Shown here: in pieces, positions 10,305 to 23,230 of the stretch
Layout of the letters: each line of letters begins with the position of its first letter
How positions within the stretch are numbered: position 1 is the stretch's first letter
NCBI GenBank assembly: GCA_009760855.2
Contig: WPIO01000021.1
Location: 1,210,501 to 1,274,500, forward strand
Direction: 5' to 3'
Origin: Cristatella mucedo
Taxonomy: Eukaryota; Bryozoa; Phylactolaemata; Cristatellidae
Length of the DNA: 64,000 nucleotides
Made by a program: the position numbers and the translations under genes
The notes under the pieces: generated by a model
Database searches by the model: none
The model's input: only the letters and a program-made list of their open reading frames with translations
What the model was told of the DNA's origin: nothing

Positions 10305-13300
10305 GTAAAGCGATCAATGGATTGCTAGGCCATTAAAATCTTGCTAACGGCCATCGAGTGCTGGAGACCTTGAGTTGTTGCCGGGCAGGCAGCCGGGCAT
10401 CGTGTGCCGGCCGTGTTGGTGTTTTCTTAACTGCCGGCCGGCAGCCTGCTTGGTTGAGCAGGATGCAAGGGACACCGACACGCCATTGGCCGGCGCTAAC
10501 GACTGTTTGCATAGCCAGACAGTCGTGAGCCTGAGCAGAGGTGACCACTCGAAATCGTCTTTGCACGGCAGCCTGAGCAGAGGTGCCTTCAGCTGTGCAC
10601 AGCCAGTGGCCGCAGCTGCCTGCTGCAGTTGGACGTTTTGCTTGCGTGCATCAAGCTGCCGCCATCAGTGACTGGCTACGTTAGGCCTATACATTCGTTC
10701 CGCAATTTACCACGAGACATTCGTTCTGGAATGAGCTGCTACTGGTGCTTCCGGCTAGATTGTTTGCCGAGTAGGGTGCACATGCGATGTGAGTTTGCTT
10801 GCGTTTTTGCATGAATCGGTGTGCTTGCGTGTCCGGTGATGCGCCCATGCACGCTTGCTCTGGATGCTTGTGGATATGGTAGGTGCTGGACTAGCACATC
10901 GAGCCAGGTATAGGACATGTGTGCTGCTCACCTGGCAGCTGAGCTAAGAGGAGGCCGGAATCTCTAGGGACGGAAATCGACGTCCTGCCATGCTGCTTTT
11001 TGCTGCAGGCACTATTACAGTGGTGGGCCAGCGTTACTCAATACTGGGTCACACGTCTGCGGTTGCCGTGACACGGGCACTTGGCCGCATGATATCCTGG
11101 CTCTGCACCACTGCTCAGCACCTTTCCCATCCAACCAGGGGAGTGGTGGGACGTTCGGGATCTTTTGTCACCGAGGCACCTCTAGAACTGCTGCTCTAGC
11201 TCCAATCCTAAACCGCTGGAGCAGCAAGACCCTCGAAAACAAAGGCGGTGCTCTAAAAATTCAGTCTGGTAAGCCATGGCAGGCAATACTTTGCCCCCTA
11301 CATCATCCAGTCGTCGAATAGTGCACGAGGCCAGATCCTACCGTGGTAGGGGGCCGTATGCAGCGTGACATCTGGCCTCTCAGCATACCACTGACCTGTG
11401 GCTGCAGTCGGTCGAAGTATCCGGACGATTTTGTGAGAGGAGCAGTCGTGGGCCCATGAGCAAGCCTGTCCTGCAGCCGACCTGACTGGTGATGTATCGC
11501 GATGGAGTTGCTAGACCGAGCAAGTGCAGCGGCCACTCGAGCTGGACAAGGCAATCATGCTAGAGAAAGACAAGGCAATGAGGACCGACCCAGACACATT
11601 AGAGGGGCAACAAAGCCTGGCTCATGTGATGCAACAAACGTGGAAAAAAGAGTCCCACATCGGAGCACGTGCATCAATGCCAGATAGCCATGTAATCAGT
11701 ACCTGTGCTTGGTAGCCAGTGCTGCTGTAAGTGGAGTCCGAATTGGCTGCAATTATGTAGCTAACTTATTGTATGGCCTGCTGTGCCAAATGCTAACAGC
11801 TGATTGCTGCAGCGGCAATTACAAGTTTCCAAGCTGGCAAATTTCTTATTGAAATCACCAGGAGAGCCAGCGTGGCCAAGCTTGAGCCAATCTAGAGCTA
11901 TTGAGTGGCATATCCGAGGAGGGGCTATGTGCGCTTGATCTCGGTTGGTCTCCAGTCTTGGATGGTGCATTGGCAGATGGCACTTCCCAACCCGTGGCGC
12001 ATTGGCCGATGGCTATTGCAATCTGCCTCTCTGCCGCTAAGGGGTAGGAGAGGAAGTTGATGAGAGCTAAAGCACACACAATCATACTCGAGCTGGCAGT
12101 TTACTTCGGGATATTGATTACAGTATTCCAGCATGCTGCAATATCATCATCATCATTGGCTGCTGCTGTACTTGCCTTTGTTCAGGTGCTTGCTGTTGGT
12201 TGGCCGCAATGTCAACTGCTCAGCTTAGCAGCTACCTACATGTATTTCTTGCCTGGTCAGCTTGTGCATGATGTATGTATTACCGTCTGCAACTTTAACT
12301 CTAGAAAGCCACAAAGACTATGTGGGTGTTACACAAGAGAGTTTTGTATAGCGCACGTAAAATTTAGGTGGCTTTCGTTACACATTCGGTAGCCAACTGA
12401 CTTCCTCTCTCGCAACAAAAAATTAAGTAGCATAGCTGAGTCAGAAAAGCAGTTGAGGTAGTAAGTAGCATGGCAGTAGCAGTGTAGGACGGCTGGAAAG
12501 GATGTGCCATCGTCAGCAGCTGGATAATAGTTGTCGTTGCTTAAGAGTTGTGGAAGTTAGTGCCTCAAGGATCACCAATCAGACCATGCAGAAAACAGCT
12601 GGTTGAGGTGATTAGAGTATTCTAGTGATTCCACCCTATCAGGTGAATACTCTAATCACATGGTCTTGCATACAGCCAGCCCGGATATGCATAATCTTTC
12701 TTATGTGTGTACTCCACCTTTAGCATATGTGCCTGTGTACAACAAGCCCGGAAATGCACCACCTTTCTTCGGTGTGTACTCCAGCATTGGGGCATGTTCA
12801 CTCGTGAGGTCCTTATGTCAACTGATGAACTCACCGTTTGGGGTGGAGGTGGCAGAGAGTACTTCTGGGATTGCAGGCTGTGAGAGGATGGGTTTTGCCA
12901 ATTGGATTTTGGCACTGGAAGCTTGAACGTTGTCGCCACACCGAGCCGCAGAGAGGTTGGAGACAACTGAAGCTGCGGCCGGCGGCAGCTATAAGCAGAA
13001 GCCAGCCGGCGAGCAGTGAGAGGCTAACTAGGCAAGGCAAGGCAGGCCCTTGACGCAAGAAAAGAAAAAGCGAGGATAGTGGCAGCATGCAGATCGCTGC
13101 ACGATCGCTGCCTCTTCCGATGCTTGGTGCAACGGTCCCAGTTCATGCCGTAGAGCAGTGTAGCCACAGCGGCAGGCTGCTGCCATCATTGAAATGGGCC
13201 GCTCGCTTGGAGTGCGAGCCCTCGTGTCGCTGCCGCCCTATCGGCTATCTGTAAAAAGATCTGTCGTCACGCGTTTTTTCAGCTCAGCTGGCCTCACCCG

Positions 13301-13328
13301 CCGCGGCCGCTGCCGACGGCGGCAGCAG
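10305..13328 (+). other. Proposed robo intron 1
   Basis: Contains a family B LINE 3' end at 12273-12560 on the - strand. The rest holds no identified feature. Confidence 0.45.
12273..12560 (-). mobile_element. LINE family B 3' end
   Basis: Shares the blocks gagagttttgtatagcgcac, aaagccacaaagactatgtg and acggctggaaaggatgtg with the copy at 59500-60000, where the coding C-terminus is visible on the - strand. The coding part here is lost. Confidence 0.7.
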
Positions 13329-13645
13329 AGAAGGTACAACGCGAAGTCGCGCGCCTGCCATCCTGGAGCACCCGAGCAGCGTGCATGCCATCGGTGGGCG
13401 GCCGGTGACCCTGCGATGTCGACACTGGTCAGAGAAGGGCAGCCAGACCGAGGTCAGCTGGTACAGGAACAGCGAGCGAGTGGCCACGCACTTGGACAAT
13501 CCCAACTCCTACTTCCACCTCGACCGCAGCACCGGCGACCTGCTCATTCTGCAGTTCATACACCAGTACTCCGGCACCTATTACTGCAACGTCACGAATC
13601 TCTACGGCTCAGCCGTCAGCACCAGCGCCATCGTCAGCTTGGCCT
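13329..13645 (+). CDS. robo: Robo exon 2, Ig domain 1
   Basis: Encodes Ig1, which with Ig2 forms the Slit-binding end of Robo receptors. The frame reads APAILEHPSSVHAIGG, then the B-strand cysteine in VTLRC, the core tryptophan in VSWYR, and the F-strand cysteine in SGTYYCNV. The LEHPSS opening and the RVATHLDNP segment after the tryptophan parallel the ERVETDKDDP region of vertebrate ROBO Ig1. The donor is t|gtgagt, phase 1. The acceptor is ambiguous: AGs at 13325 and 13328 fit the phase-2 end of exon 1, while a stronger pyrimidine-rich acceptor (TTTTTTCAG ending at 13282) would give a phase-1 start and an alanine-rich N-terminal extension. Confidence 0.85.
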
Positions 13646-16214
13646 GTGAGTGCAGCCGGGAGCAGGGGGCGGTGCAGCACGCGAGCAAGCCGCTACCCGA
13701 AGATGGGCGCTATCTGAGCTCATGAGCCAGCGAGCTGCCACACTGTGCTTCGCTGCCGCCTGTGCATGGCTGCTCGCTGTCGGTGTGCTGCTGCTACTGC
13801 TTCGCGGCTCTGTCGAGGACACGTTTACCATTGGGAGACTGATTTATATGGAGGACAAACGTGCGGCATACGGGAGGAGCTCTGAGGCGATGCCTGCTTG
13901 CAGTGCCTAGCTAGACGGTTTAGTGTTTTTCTTTTAGTGGAATCGGGTCCTTGCTCTGTAAACCAGACGGGTCTCATTGCGCCACGCTGTGCCAGCTTCT
14001 GCAGCGGAAGTGCTATTCTCAAAGTAAAGCACTCGGCATGCTGCAGGTGTGCAGCAACTGCACGTGCCGATCGCAAAATGCTTTGGTCCGGCCGAGTTTC
14101 AACGAGTTTTTTGCTCCAGCACAAATAGTAAATGTATTCGTGGGGGGGTGGTGGTGGTTAGTGTAATGTCTCTCTCTCTGCCTGCTATTGTTTGTACACT
14201 GTCAGGTGGAATCGTAGTCAAGTAAAGCAAAGGTCGGCTGATTTAACAGCAACATTTATGTTGCCATAGAAGAGCGTTTTAGCAGCTTTCACCAAGTTTG
14301 CCTGCTGCTTGCTTTGAACTTGCGACCTGAGTCCTAAGGCTTGAACACCTCACCCCAGGGCTATGGCCCAGGTGTGTCATGAACGGTTGACCAAGAGCAT
14401 CAAGCGGCAACTAATTAAGGGCATTTAGCCGAATGTATACTGTGCACTGGTGCACCTGTAGTTCCACAAAGCCACTAGAGCTAAATGGTCTTCATGCTGG
14501 AGAGTTGTCCATTGTGAACTCATAGAGTGGGCAGAGCTCGGTGCATTTGTTATAGGCTTCGTGAGAGATGTTCGTTGTGTGCATGTCACTGTAAAGCAGC
14601 TGTCAACTGATTTATTCTCATGGGGTCCCCATGTAGCCAATCCGATGCTTTCAGCCAGCGACCTGCCAGATGCTTGCTTATATGCTGTCGGCAGATCAAC
14701 TGTCTCTGCCCTAGCAGGGCTGTTAGAAAATGCAGGCTCTGGGCTGGGAAAGAGGGTAAGGCTCGGCTAGTGGGTTTGACTTGGCATGCACCCCACCACC
14801 ACACGTGAATTCTTTAACAGTTCCATGTAGGCAGCCTGTGCACCCATCTTTGATTAATATAGCAATATCAGCTGGTCTCAGGCAGCTTTTGCCAGCTCAA
14901 CTTTGTTGCTGTTCAACTTGCTGAAAACATGGCTCCTTCGGTCTCAGTCACAATTTTCTTCTGGCCCTGGAAAATGGCACCCCCTAAGCCTTCCTAAGCT
15001 ATGGCTATTGCACAACAGCTTCTGTTAGTCATCACTTGTTTTTTAAATATAGTCAGCCTCCGACTTACGAAATAGACAGGGGCTGCAAAATCTGTCGCAA
15101 GTCGAATTTTCTCAAGTCGAGAACGGTATATGACACGGTCTACTATGATATGTTCTGACGAAGACATAGCGAGGTATACGAATTGAATTTTTGTGCAAAC
15201 ATAACAAATAAGAAATAAATAAGAAAAAAATAAATAAGATTATATTTGCATAATATAACGTGGAGTATTTATTGCAGACTTAAGTGGATAGTTGTAGTGC
15301 TGTACGTAAGGTCATGAAGCCTAGCAAGCAAGAGAGAGCCCTTTGTACCCACAATACATACCTGTCAGAAATTGTTTCTTTCCCTGCTATTTTTGGCGGT
15401 GTCAAAACCAGTGTAAGTCGACAAGGAAGGTTGCTGACTGTACTGTGCATGCCATATAACTTTTCGTTTTCTCTGGATTTAGTATTCCTCGCCGTCACAT
15501 CACCGGTGCCCCGATTTCCGTGCATGTGGGAGGTGCTGGCAAGAATTGTGCATAGAATCTGGTCACCGTACGATTTTTATCCTCTTCGTCGAAGCTAAAG
15601 AAGAGAAATGGAAGTTTGTTTACTACTGCCACTGTGTGCATGCGATGGCTTGATGAAGTTGCATGGAACTTTCACATGTCTTGATTCCCCATGCATCTCA
15701 TTATTAGAGACGGGAAGCAAGATGCATGCTCTTTAACAAACAGCACAGTCGCTTGAACTGCTTGGGCCGATTTATGTGGGCCGTCAAGATTAGGAGTCCA
15801 CAAGTAAACTGTAATCGAGTGCGATATTCAAGCAGCTTATGCGTCTGTGCAAATCCATAATCACACGAGTGCTGCTAAAGGTGCTGCTAGCAATTGTGTC
15901 TGCCTCATGCTTGGTCCGTCTCATGTACATCTAATCCTCCATTGTTGTATGTAGTCCACACTCGGTTCAGGATCGATGTCGCGTATGTTGAGTCGGTTTA
16001 ATTCTTTTCATGGCTGTAATGTCGTGCCATTCCCCCCACTGGGATCACAGACTTGCAGGGCTAGGACGTTTGTCCTATCGATCACTAGTCGTTGGCATTC
16101 TATCCATCGAAGTATTGATGAAGCATCTGCCTCTGGGCAGTTGGATTATTTTTTTTGGTGTGTAAATATCTTGCTTACTTGTCGAAATCTGTAGGGGCTT
16201 AAGCAGGATGAAGT

Positions 16215-16605
16215 GAAGTAGTAATGTAAGGTATCACCGTCTGTAACTTCACAAAGCTGGAAAGATTTAGCCTGTGTTATGAGAGCACTCAAAGTCCAAG
16301 TAGCTTTCGGTACGCATAGAGAAGCCAACAGGCTGATTCTTGCATAACGACATCTATTCTTCTGCTACCGACTGTGGCACATCCTTTCCAGCCGTTCCGA
16401 GCTGCTACTTCCATGCCACTCACTCCATCGACATCCCTCCCGACTATGCTTCTCGCTTTCTCTTTGTTGCTTGAGATGGAGTCTGTTGGCTACCGCATGC
16501 ATACCGAAAGCCACTTAGGCATTGAGTGCACTATGTACAACTGGCCTTCATAACAGACTTATTCTGTATGGCTTTGTGGAGTTACAGATGGATATAAATT
16601 ACTTT
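16215..16605. mobile_element. Two opposed LINE family B 3' ends
   Basis: 16215-16335 is family B on the - strand (accgtctgtaacttcacaaag, agctttcggtacgcat). 16365-16605 is family B on the + strand (catcctttccagccgttc, gcataccgaaagccactt, tttgtggagttacagatgg). Together they form a long imperfect inverted repeat. Confidence 0.75.
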
Positions 16606-17519
16606 ATATTATAGCTGCCAACCCCCAACGGCAATTTCTACCGAGGCTCCCCTCCCCCACACTCCCCCTCCCTTCCCCTCATGAGCACCTGCTCCACCGA
16701 TATCGGCCTTTCCGAAATCGTTGCTTCGTCTTCCACTTGTCAGCTGTCGGTACCTGCGTTTTATGGCTAAATGCCTCGTTACTGGGTTTTGCCTAGCCTT
16801 TATTTTGATCCCTGATGTGGACTTGATGTTGGGCAGTGGCAGGTCATAGAGGGCAGCTGGCCGAGTGAGGAAGTTAATAAAATTGGACAAAGAATCTGGA
16901 AGCGCATATGCTTTTATGAGGCCATTTGCCTCAGCATTTGTATAATGCCACCGGACTGCACATATCTCACGAGGTATTTGTCTGATTCACTGCAATTTAC
17001 ATTAGGAAGCTGTAGCTTCATCCCCAGAGATCCGGGGCCAGAAAACATGTGGGACTGGATTGGGTGAGGGGTTAGTGTTTGCTCCACTTTTGTGAGACTA
17101 AAGAATAATTAAATCACCAGCCCCAGGGTTAAGAAATGCTATCGTACTTTGGAAGTCAATGAATATCGACTTTAGGCAGCTGTGCCGGTGCCAGTACATG
17201 ATGCTGACTGGCTGAGCACATGCTGGGTGATAGTTGTGGCTGCTGGTGGTGGGTGAAGCTTGCTGACCTGTTAGCACAGTTCTGCTGTGGAAGTACCGGT
17301 GTGAGCAACATACAGCTGCATATAGCAGCCCCAAATTATGAAACTTAGCATGTCGGGACTTGCATGCATCGTGAGTCTGTATGCACGGTGAGCTTTGCTA
17401 GGCCTCGCAAACTACTATGTGATATGGCTTGCAAGCTTCTGAGATGGCTTTTGAACTCTATCAGGAGTTGGGAGGAGGTTACTGCAGACTGACCTTGACT
17501 GACTCTCACATCAGGAGAG

Positions 17520-17640
17520 CTTGCCACAGTTTGGTCTTTGGTCCAGTGGTCAAGGTGCTTGTCTCGAACCAAGGTCAAGATGAATACATTTGACGACCCG
17601 GGTCTTAGGCTCGAGCCCCGTGGCATATGTGAAGTACATG
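17520..17640 (+). mobile_element. tRNA-like SINE fragment
   Basis: ggtccagtggtcaaggtgctt resembles an A-box region and ggctcgagccccgtgg a B-box region (consensus GGTTCGAATCC). It is related to, but diverged from, the SINE copies at 43735 and 38830. Confidence 0.35.
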
Positions 17641-19824
17641 AAAATAGAAATTAGCTTCTCTTAGTTTGCTATACAAATGAATAATATGCTTTATTTTTTC
17701 AAGAGGTTTTTCAGTCATCTTAGTCATCCACTAGCTGCACACGTAATTGTAAATCCTACTGCTCTGCGCACTCTGTAAATCGACAACTTGTCACAATGCA
17801 GATGTAAATGCTAAAATTATTTTGATGCGCGGTCTTACGTTTTGTGGCCCACGAATGCCTTGGCAGCCAACGAATCTCGTCAATTGTATCGAACTGGCAA
17901 AGTTGATCTCTTAAAAGACATCAGCATGTACAAGTCTAAGCTCTCAGAGTCTCACGCATTGCCTGCTTATTCGTGGCTGTCACACGACATTGATGCTTCG
18001 ATATCAGAGTAAGCGTAAAGTAAGAGTAAAGTAAGAGTAAGTATGGGTGTGCCAAGCTGCTCATGCTAGCTGGCATCGGGGCTAGCAGCCGTGCTGCTGG
18101 ACACTGCTCACTGACTGCAGCTATGCCTTTAGGCACTCCTAGAGATGTTGCTCTGCCGGATTATTATTATATTATTGAGCCATGCTGACTGCGGCTACTG
18201 CCTTGGCCGGCCGGTTGAATTTTATGTTCTATGAACTGCTCTGTTGACGTCCTTTTGGAAGATTTGCTGTGTGTCGTGAGAGGCTTTTGATCTGCTGTCA
18301 TTGCTGCTGGCAGTGCTACTGCTAGGAAGTAGCCTGTGCAGGCTAGCTGCTGCTACCTTTGCAATAATTGACCACTAAGCAGACGTTGTAAATGCACCTG
18401 AGCTATACATATAATAAATTCTTGTAGCCACATGTACAGTCATCGGGAGGCATCACGTCCACCGTCTGATGGCAGCGCTTTTTTCGGCCATTCTTCACGT
18501 CGAAGTCACTTGCCTCATGTGCCACTTTGGCCTTTGCTGACCAATCCTCGGTTAGGGTTAGCATCAGTTGTTCGGTGAAAAATCTCACTGAGCCGTCAGG
18601 CAAACGTACATTGCTCCTACATCCCGAGGGTGCCGGCCTTGGAAACTCGATCTTGACAGTAGCCGACTAGCTTCACCTATTCCAACAAGCCCCTCTCCAT
18701 TTGCAAGCCGATCCAGCAGCAACTCACTCCAGAGCAGCTTTGTGGCTGGCATCTTTCCTTCCGAACTGGCGTGCATGGGTAGACACTGCTGGGAAAAGCT
18801 CTCACCAGCTTCAGTTTGTGATTAGGGGCAGGAGACTTAAGTCTATGGCACTTATAGACACCCTGGCCTCAGCAGACGACTGCACCATAGTTCTCAGCTC
18901 CGGGGTGCTGTCTTGGACGACGATTCGATACGGACTGTGAGATGCCGCTATTTCTCCACGATCTTGGATGAGGTAGTGGCACTCGGTGAGCAAGCGATAG
19001 CCTGAGGCTGCCACCGTTTTGCACACATTTCATCTGAGCTGCCACTGTTGCTGTGCTATATAGCTAGCTCTTCAACCAAACAGGGAAGGGTGATCGGTAA
19101 CTACCCACTGAAAGAAGTACAGCTAATGGTGGTGGGTGGGTGTGAGGTTCTGGGAAGAAATGTCAATTTGGAAAACACCCCTTCAGAATGAATTGCCTTC
19201 ATTTTCAGAGTTTGCATAGCTTCAGCAGCATTTAAAGGTATTTTTGAATTGCAAATATTACATAATAAAACCACAGTCTTAAGTATAAAAATCTTGCAGA
19301 TTCATATCTGTCAGACTAATGTACACCTAGAAGTTACTAGGGTTGGCTTGTTGTAGTAATGGCTTTTCCTGGATGTGCATCGACAAGAAATGAGGGCTGC
19401 TCTTAAGTTTATTTATGTTCCGAAATCGCCTTTTTTTGGTCGCTGATGGCATTCTGACTTGGAAAAGAAGGCGATTTTTGTGCTGGCTGTATTTTTGACC
19501 GTTGCCTACTTCTTCCTAGAAATGCAGCTGCCCCCTGCCCCCGTGGGCTTAGTCAGCCTGCACATGCACAGGACTCGAGGCTTGGTCAAAGGGCCAATTG
19601 GTGATCTGGTATTGAGAGGCAAATCTGTAAACAGTAAGGGGAGGGTCACATTTCTGAGCTTTTCAGGATTCTGATGCCGATCTTCCCAGTGAGCTGGGTT
19701 GCTAAGCGCCTAGCCTCCAGCGTCACTAGGTCTGTTGGAGCGCCGTCGATGCTTGCTTATCGACTCTTTTGCAACGTCCTGTATAGGGTAGGCTGCTTCG
19801 ATAGGAATTGGTTTATCGCATTAA

Positions 19825-19925
19825 ATGTTAAATGCCTAGAAATAGGTTAAGTTCGTTGAGGGTGCAATGCAAATGAACTATTATTAATACTACTGCTACT
19901 ATAATTGTTATTACTATTATCATCA
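19825..19925 (+). mobile_element. LINE family A-type tail
   Basis: gcctagaaataggttaagtt, gagggtgcaatgcaaatg and an ATT-rich tail match the 3' terminus of family A on the + strand. Confidence 0.55.
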
Positions 19926-20300
19926 TCCTTGGGGGTAGCCATCCCGTGGCACAGTCAAAGTTGTTCGTAACCCACGAGCCTTTTGGAAGGCAAGCTGAGA
20001 CTGCTTCTACTTGAACGAACCCGGTAGGATGGACGTCCCTGGGATTTCTTTTCGGCTGTCAAACTTGTGCCAATCATAAGTGCAGGTTTAAATTCATGTT
20101 TGGTTGTGTGCTGAAGGCATCGGCTGCCGTCGGCGGACTCGTAGTCATTGCATAGCTGCTCATCCTGCCTCACATTTCAGCGTGGGCTGCTGGATCTTTC
20201 AGCATTGCCAGGCCTGTTATCTCCTTACCTGATGACCATATGCTGGCACGTAAACGGTGCCTTGAATTGCATCACCAGCACATGTGACTGATGCCTTCAG

Positions 20301-20612
20301 ATATCAGTGACGAGTTCGAGAGCAGCCCGCAAGGCGTCATCGCAGCGTCTGGCCAGGATGTGCGCTTCACATGCACACCGCCGCTTGCCCTGCCGCCGCC
20401 GAAGACGACCTGGAAGACTGATTCAGCGAGCCGAGACCAGATGCTACCAGAAGCCGGCCTGGCAGGCCGCATCCTGATCAGCACCGACACCAACGGTCGG
20501 CTGACACTGACGCTGGTGAACGTGAGCAAAGCAGATGCTGGGGAGTACTGGTGCACAGCAGAGAACGAGGCTGGCAGGAGAACTTCCTACAAAGCCGTGC
20601 TTAGTGTCGAAG
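20301..20612 (+). CDS. robo: Robo exon 3, Ig domain 2
   Basis: Encodes Ig2 as one phase 1-1 exon of 312 bases. It begins with the Robo-like linker ISDEFESSPQGV, comparable to LRDDFRQNPSDV of vertebrate ROBO. It continues through VRFTC (B-strand Cys), KTTWK (core Trp) and DAGEYWCTAENEAG (F-strand Cys). An NVS glycosylation sequon precedes the F strand. The acceptor is ccttcag at 20300 and the donor g|gtacgc. Ig1 and Ig2 stay adjacent in the spliced product with a very short linker, as in the family. Confidence 0.9.
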
Positions 20613-21552
20613 GTACGCAGAACTGCATTGCAGTATTAAGGCTCACTGTCAACTCTGTAAGGTTTTTGCTGCGCTGCTGCCTCTAAAACAAGATGCCGTC
20701 GATCCTTGCAAAATGCTAGAAACTCGATTGCTTGCCGCTGAGAGAATCGACTCAAGGCCGATTTCCAGCTGCTACATATACTGCTGTAGCAGTCTAGGCA
20801 AAAGCCTTGCTGAGAAGAGTGTGGCCAACTGGGAGGCATCATAGATAGTCCAGAAATGCAGATGGCGAAGACTCGATGAGAAAAAGCTGAATGAGCAAAC
20901 ACGACAGCCTTACGGCTCTTGTAGGTGTATCCATATTTCAAAACGTGTTTGCCAAGCCACCTATTACAAGCATATATAGAGGGCTTGGTATATGGTTTCC
21001 TACTGGCAAGGTGGCCGTCGCAGGTGCTGCCTGTCAGCACCATGTTGGGCTTACAGTTTTGTCAGCAATTTCAATTGGAGAAACTGCACTTTTAGACCTT
21101 ATAAGCTGTGCTGCCCGTCTACAGGCATGGCTTGCCCAACACAAAGCTTGTGATTGGTCGGCTGGCTCTTGCTTATGCCAGGCTTGGCCCTTTAGGAACT
21201 ACCCCACCATAGGTCCTTGGGATGTAGTTTGCAGAATAGGAAGAATGTAGAAGAAAACTCTGTTTGGATTCCTGACAGCTTTCGGTTTTGTAAAGCACCA
21301 TCTCCATTCATGCATTTAAGATTTCGCAATTTTTTTGTACTGATCTGAACCCGACCTTGTCCAGCCGTGATGGCAGCCAATCCTGGGGTTGGGGCGGGGG
21401 CCTTGGGGTTGGCTAGAGAACTGCTCTCACCCCAAGGTGGGTAGTGCTGTCACCCATCGTACCCGTGACTGAGCTCAAAGTCGTATGGCAAAGTTTGCTT
21501 TTAGTGCTTCCTTTGCAGCGCGGTTTTCATCCTCGTTTCCTATTTCACGCAG

Positions 21553-21992
21553 AGAAGCCACTGTTCATCCTGTCACCCGAGGACACGACTGTCAAGGTCG
21601 ACGGCAGCGTGACGCTTCACTGTGTGGCCCGAAGTGGTGACACACTGGTGCCGATCACCTGGATCAAGGACGGCAGCGGTGGTGGCAGTGAGCCTGTTAA
21701 TGGCACCGGTCGCTGGAGATTCCTCAACGATGGCAATCTCAGCATTCAGCCGGTCCACGCGGACGACGAGGGCCGCTACACCTGCCTGGCGCACGGCAAC
21801 ATCACCTCATCGCCGGGTGCCACGGGTGAAGCTGGCGCGCAGATGTCGGCCTACCTGACCGTCGACACTTCGCCGTATGTCCTCGGCAAGCCAGTGGACC
21901 GTGTGGCCAGTGAGCGCGCCACGGCCTACTTTCACTGTCACGCCGAGAGCAGCCCTCCTCCGAGGATCATCTGGCAGAGGGCCAGCAGCACG
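21553..21992 (+). CDS. robo: Robo exon 4, Ig domain 3 and first half of Ig4
   Basis: A 440-base exon, phase 1 to phase 0. It encodes all of Ig3 (KPLFILSPEDTTV, VTLHC, ITWIKDG, EGRYTCLAHG), then the first half of Ig4 up to its core tryptophan (RATAYFHCHAE, PRIIWQR). Ig3 carries a glycine-rich insert (SGGGSEPVNG) after the tryptophan and NGT/NIT sequons. The pyrimidine-rich acceptor ends cacgcag at 21552 and the donor is acg|gtgagc. Without splicing the frame would run into unrelated sequence after 21992. Confidence 0.9.
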
Positions 21993-22334
21993 GTGAGCCC
22001 ATCGACTCGTCCTAGGTGCCCAGGCAGCAGGGATCGTGTCTGTCTAGCCCCTCACTCTGCTCCACCCCCAAGAAGAAGAAGAAGTAGTACTCGTCACTCA
22101 TCCGAACGCCTCCTTGCCGAAGAGAGATTGTCGGGCTGTTTTTGTTTGCTCTTGCTTGCATGCTCAGCTTGCACACACTGCTGCTCGATTTTTTGTCATC
22201 GAGGAATTGCTGTGATCGTAGAGTGCTGGGATGTGGCTAATCAGTGCTGCTCAAATTTATTTGCGCTAAAAGAGGAGAATGAGAAAGAGGTGCTTGTTCA
22301 GCTATACGACAGAGATATAAGATGTATACAGCAT

Positions 22335-23230
22335 GCATTGATCAGAGCACTATAGCACTTGATTTGACCATCATGCTTGACACCCTTGTCACATGTGGAG
22401 TTCAACAAGGTTCCATTCTCGGTCCTTTGCAATTCTTCATTTATACCAACCTCTGAAAAGTGATTCCGGGCTCATGGGATCGGGTATCACTTAGAGGATG
22501 ACGATACCCAGCTGTATTTGTCGTTTAAACCATCGGAATCTGCAGCAGCGACTGATAAACTGAAGGCTTGCTTACCAGTCATTTGACCCTAGATGTCATC
22601 CAATTTCCTTAAACCAAACAACTATAAAACCGAGCTCTTACTCACAGGTAACCCCACGTCGGCAGCTGGACTAGAAGACTTTGCTCTACTATTAGGGATG
22701 CTGTGGTGCGACCATCACCATGTGTTCTTAATTTAGGTATACTCTTTGACAACTGCCTAAATTTTGAAACAGCCTCCACAGCTAGCCATCACGGTTGATC
22801 CCTGCTTAAGATTAGGAACTATCTACCACGGCAGCTTGCCACACATTCAAGTAGCTGTCTGGGTCTGTCTAGTCTGGACTACTACAATTATATTTTGGTG
22901 AGCTACCTAAAAAAAAGCATCAAGCCTCTGAAGCTGGTGATGAATACGGCTGTAAGCCTAGGCAATAAATTCCGAGGTTCATCCACATGTCTCCTTTGCT
23001 GAAGAAGCTTCGATGGCTCTCGTTTGGTCAACAGATGCAGAGCAAATTTCGTAAAAAGATCCATAGGGCCCACCATGGCTTGGCTCCTTCACACCTAGCT
23101 GAACTGCTGCACTAGTTTCAGCCTCCTCGGGCTCTCACGTTCTCTATGGCAATAAATTAGCTGTTCCTTTCCCATGCTTACAGGCCATTATCGACAGAAG
23201 CTTTTGCTCTGAGGGTCCTAGACTATGGAA
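22335..23230 (+). mobile_element. LINE reverse transcriptase relic
   Basis: Decayed frames read GVQQGSILGPLQFFIYTNL (consensus GVPQGSVLGPLLF), then DDTQLYLSFKPSESAAATDK, and near the end AELLH and PRALTF...LLFLSHAY, matching the - strand copy at 59641-59988. Multiple stops and frameshifts are present. It lies in intron 4 between the two halves of Ig4. Confidence 0.85.

Larger units (their letters stand above)
13646..20300 (+). other. Robo intron 2
   Basis: A 6.7-kb intron between Ig1 and Ig2. It holds a back-to-back pair of family B LINE ends (16215-16605), a tRNA-like SINE piece near 17520-17640, and a family A tail at 19825-19925. No further exon was recognised. Confidence 0.7.

Noticed and set aside
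15050-15130. ccgacttacgaaat/cgcaagtcgaattt sequence reminiscent of pogo/Tigger-type transposon ends
   Set aside because: No matching opposite end was found nearby, so an element cannot be supported.
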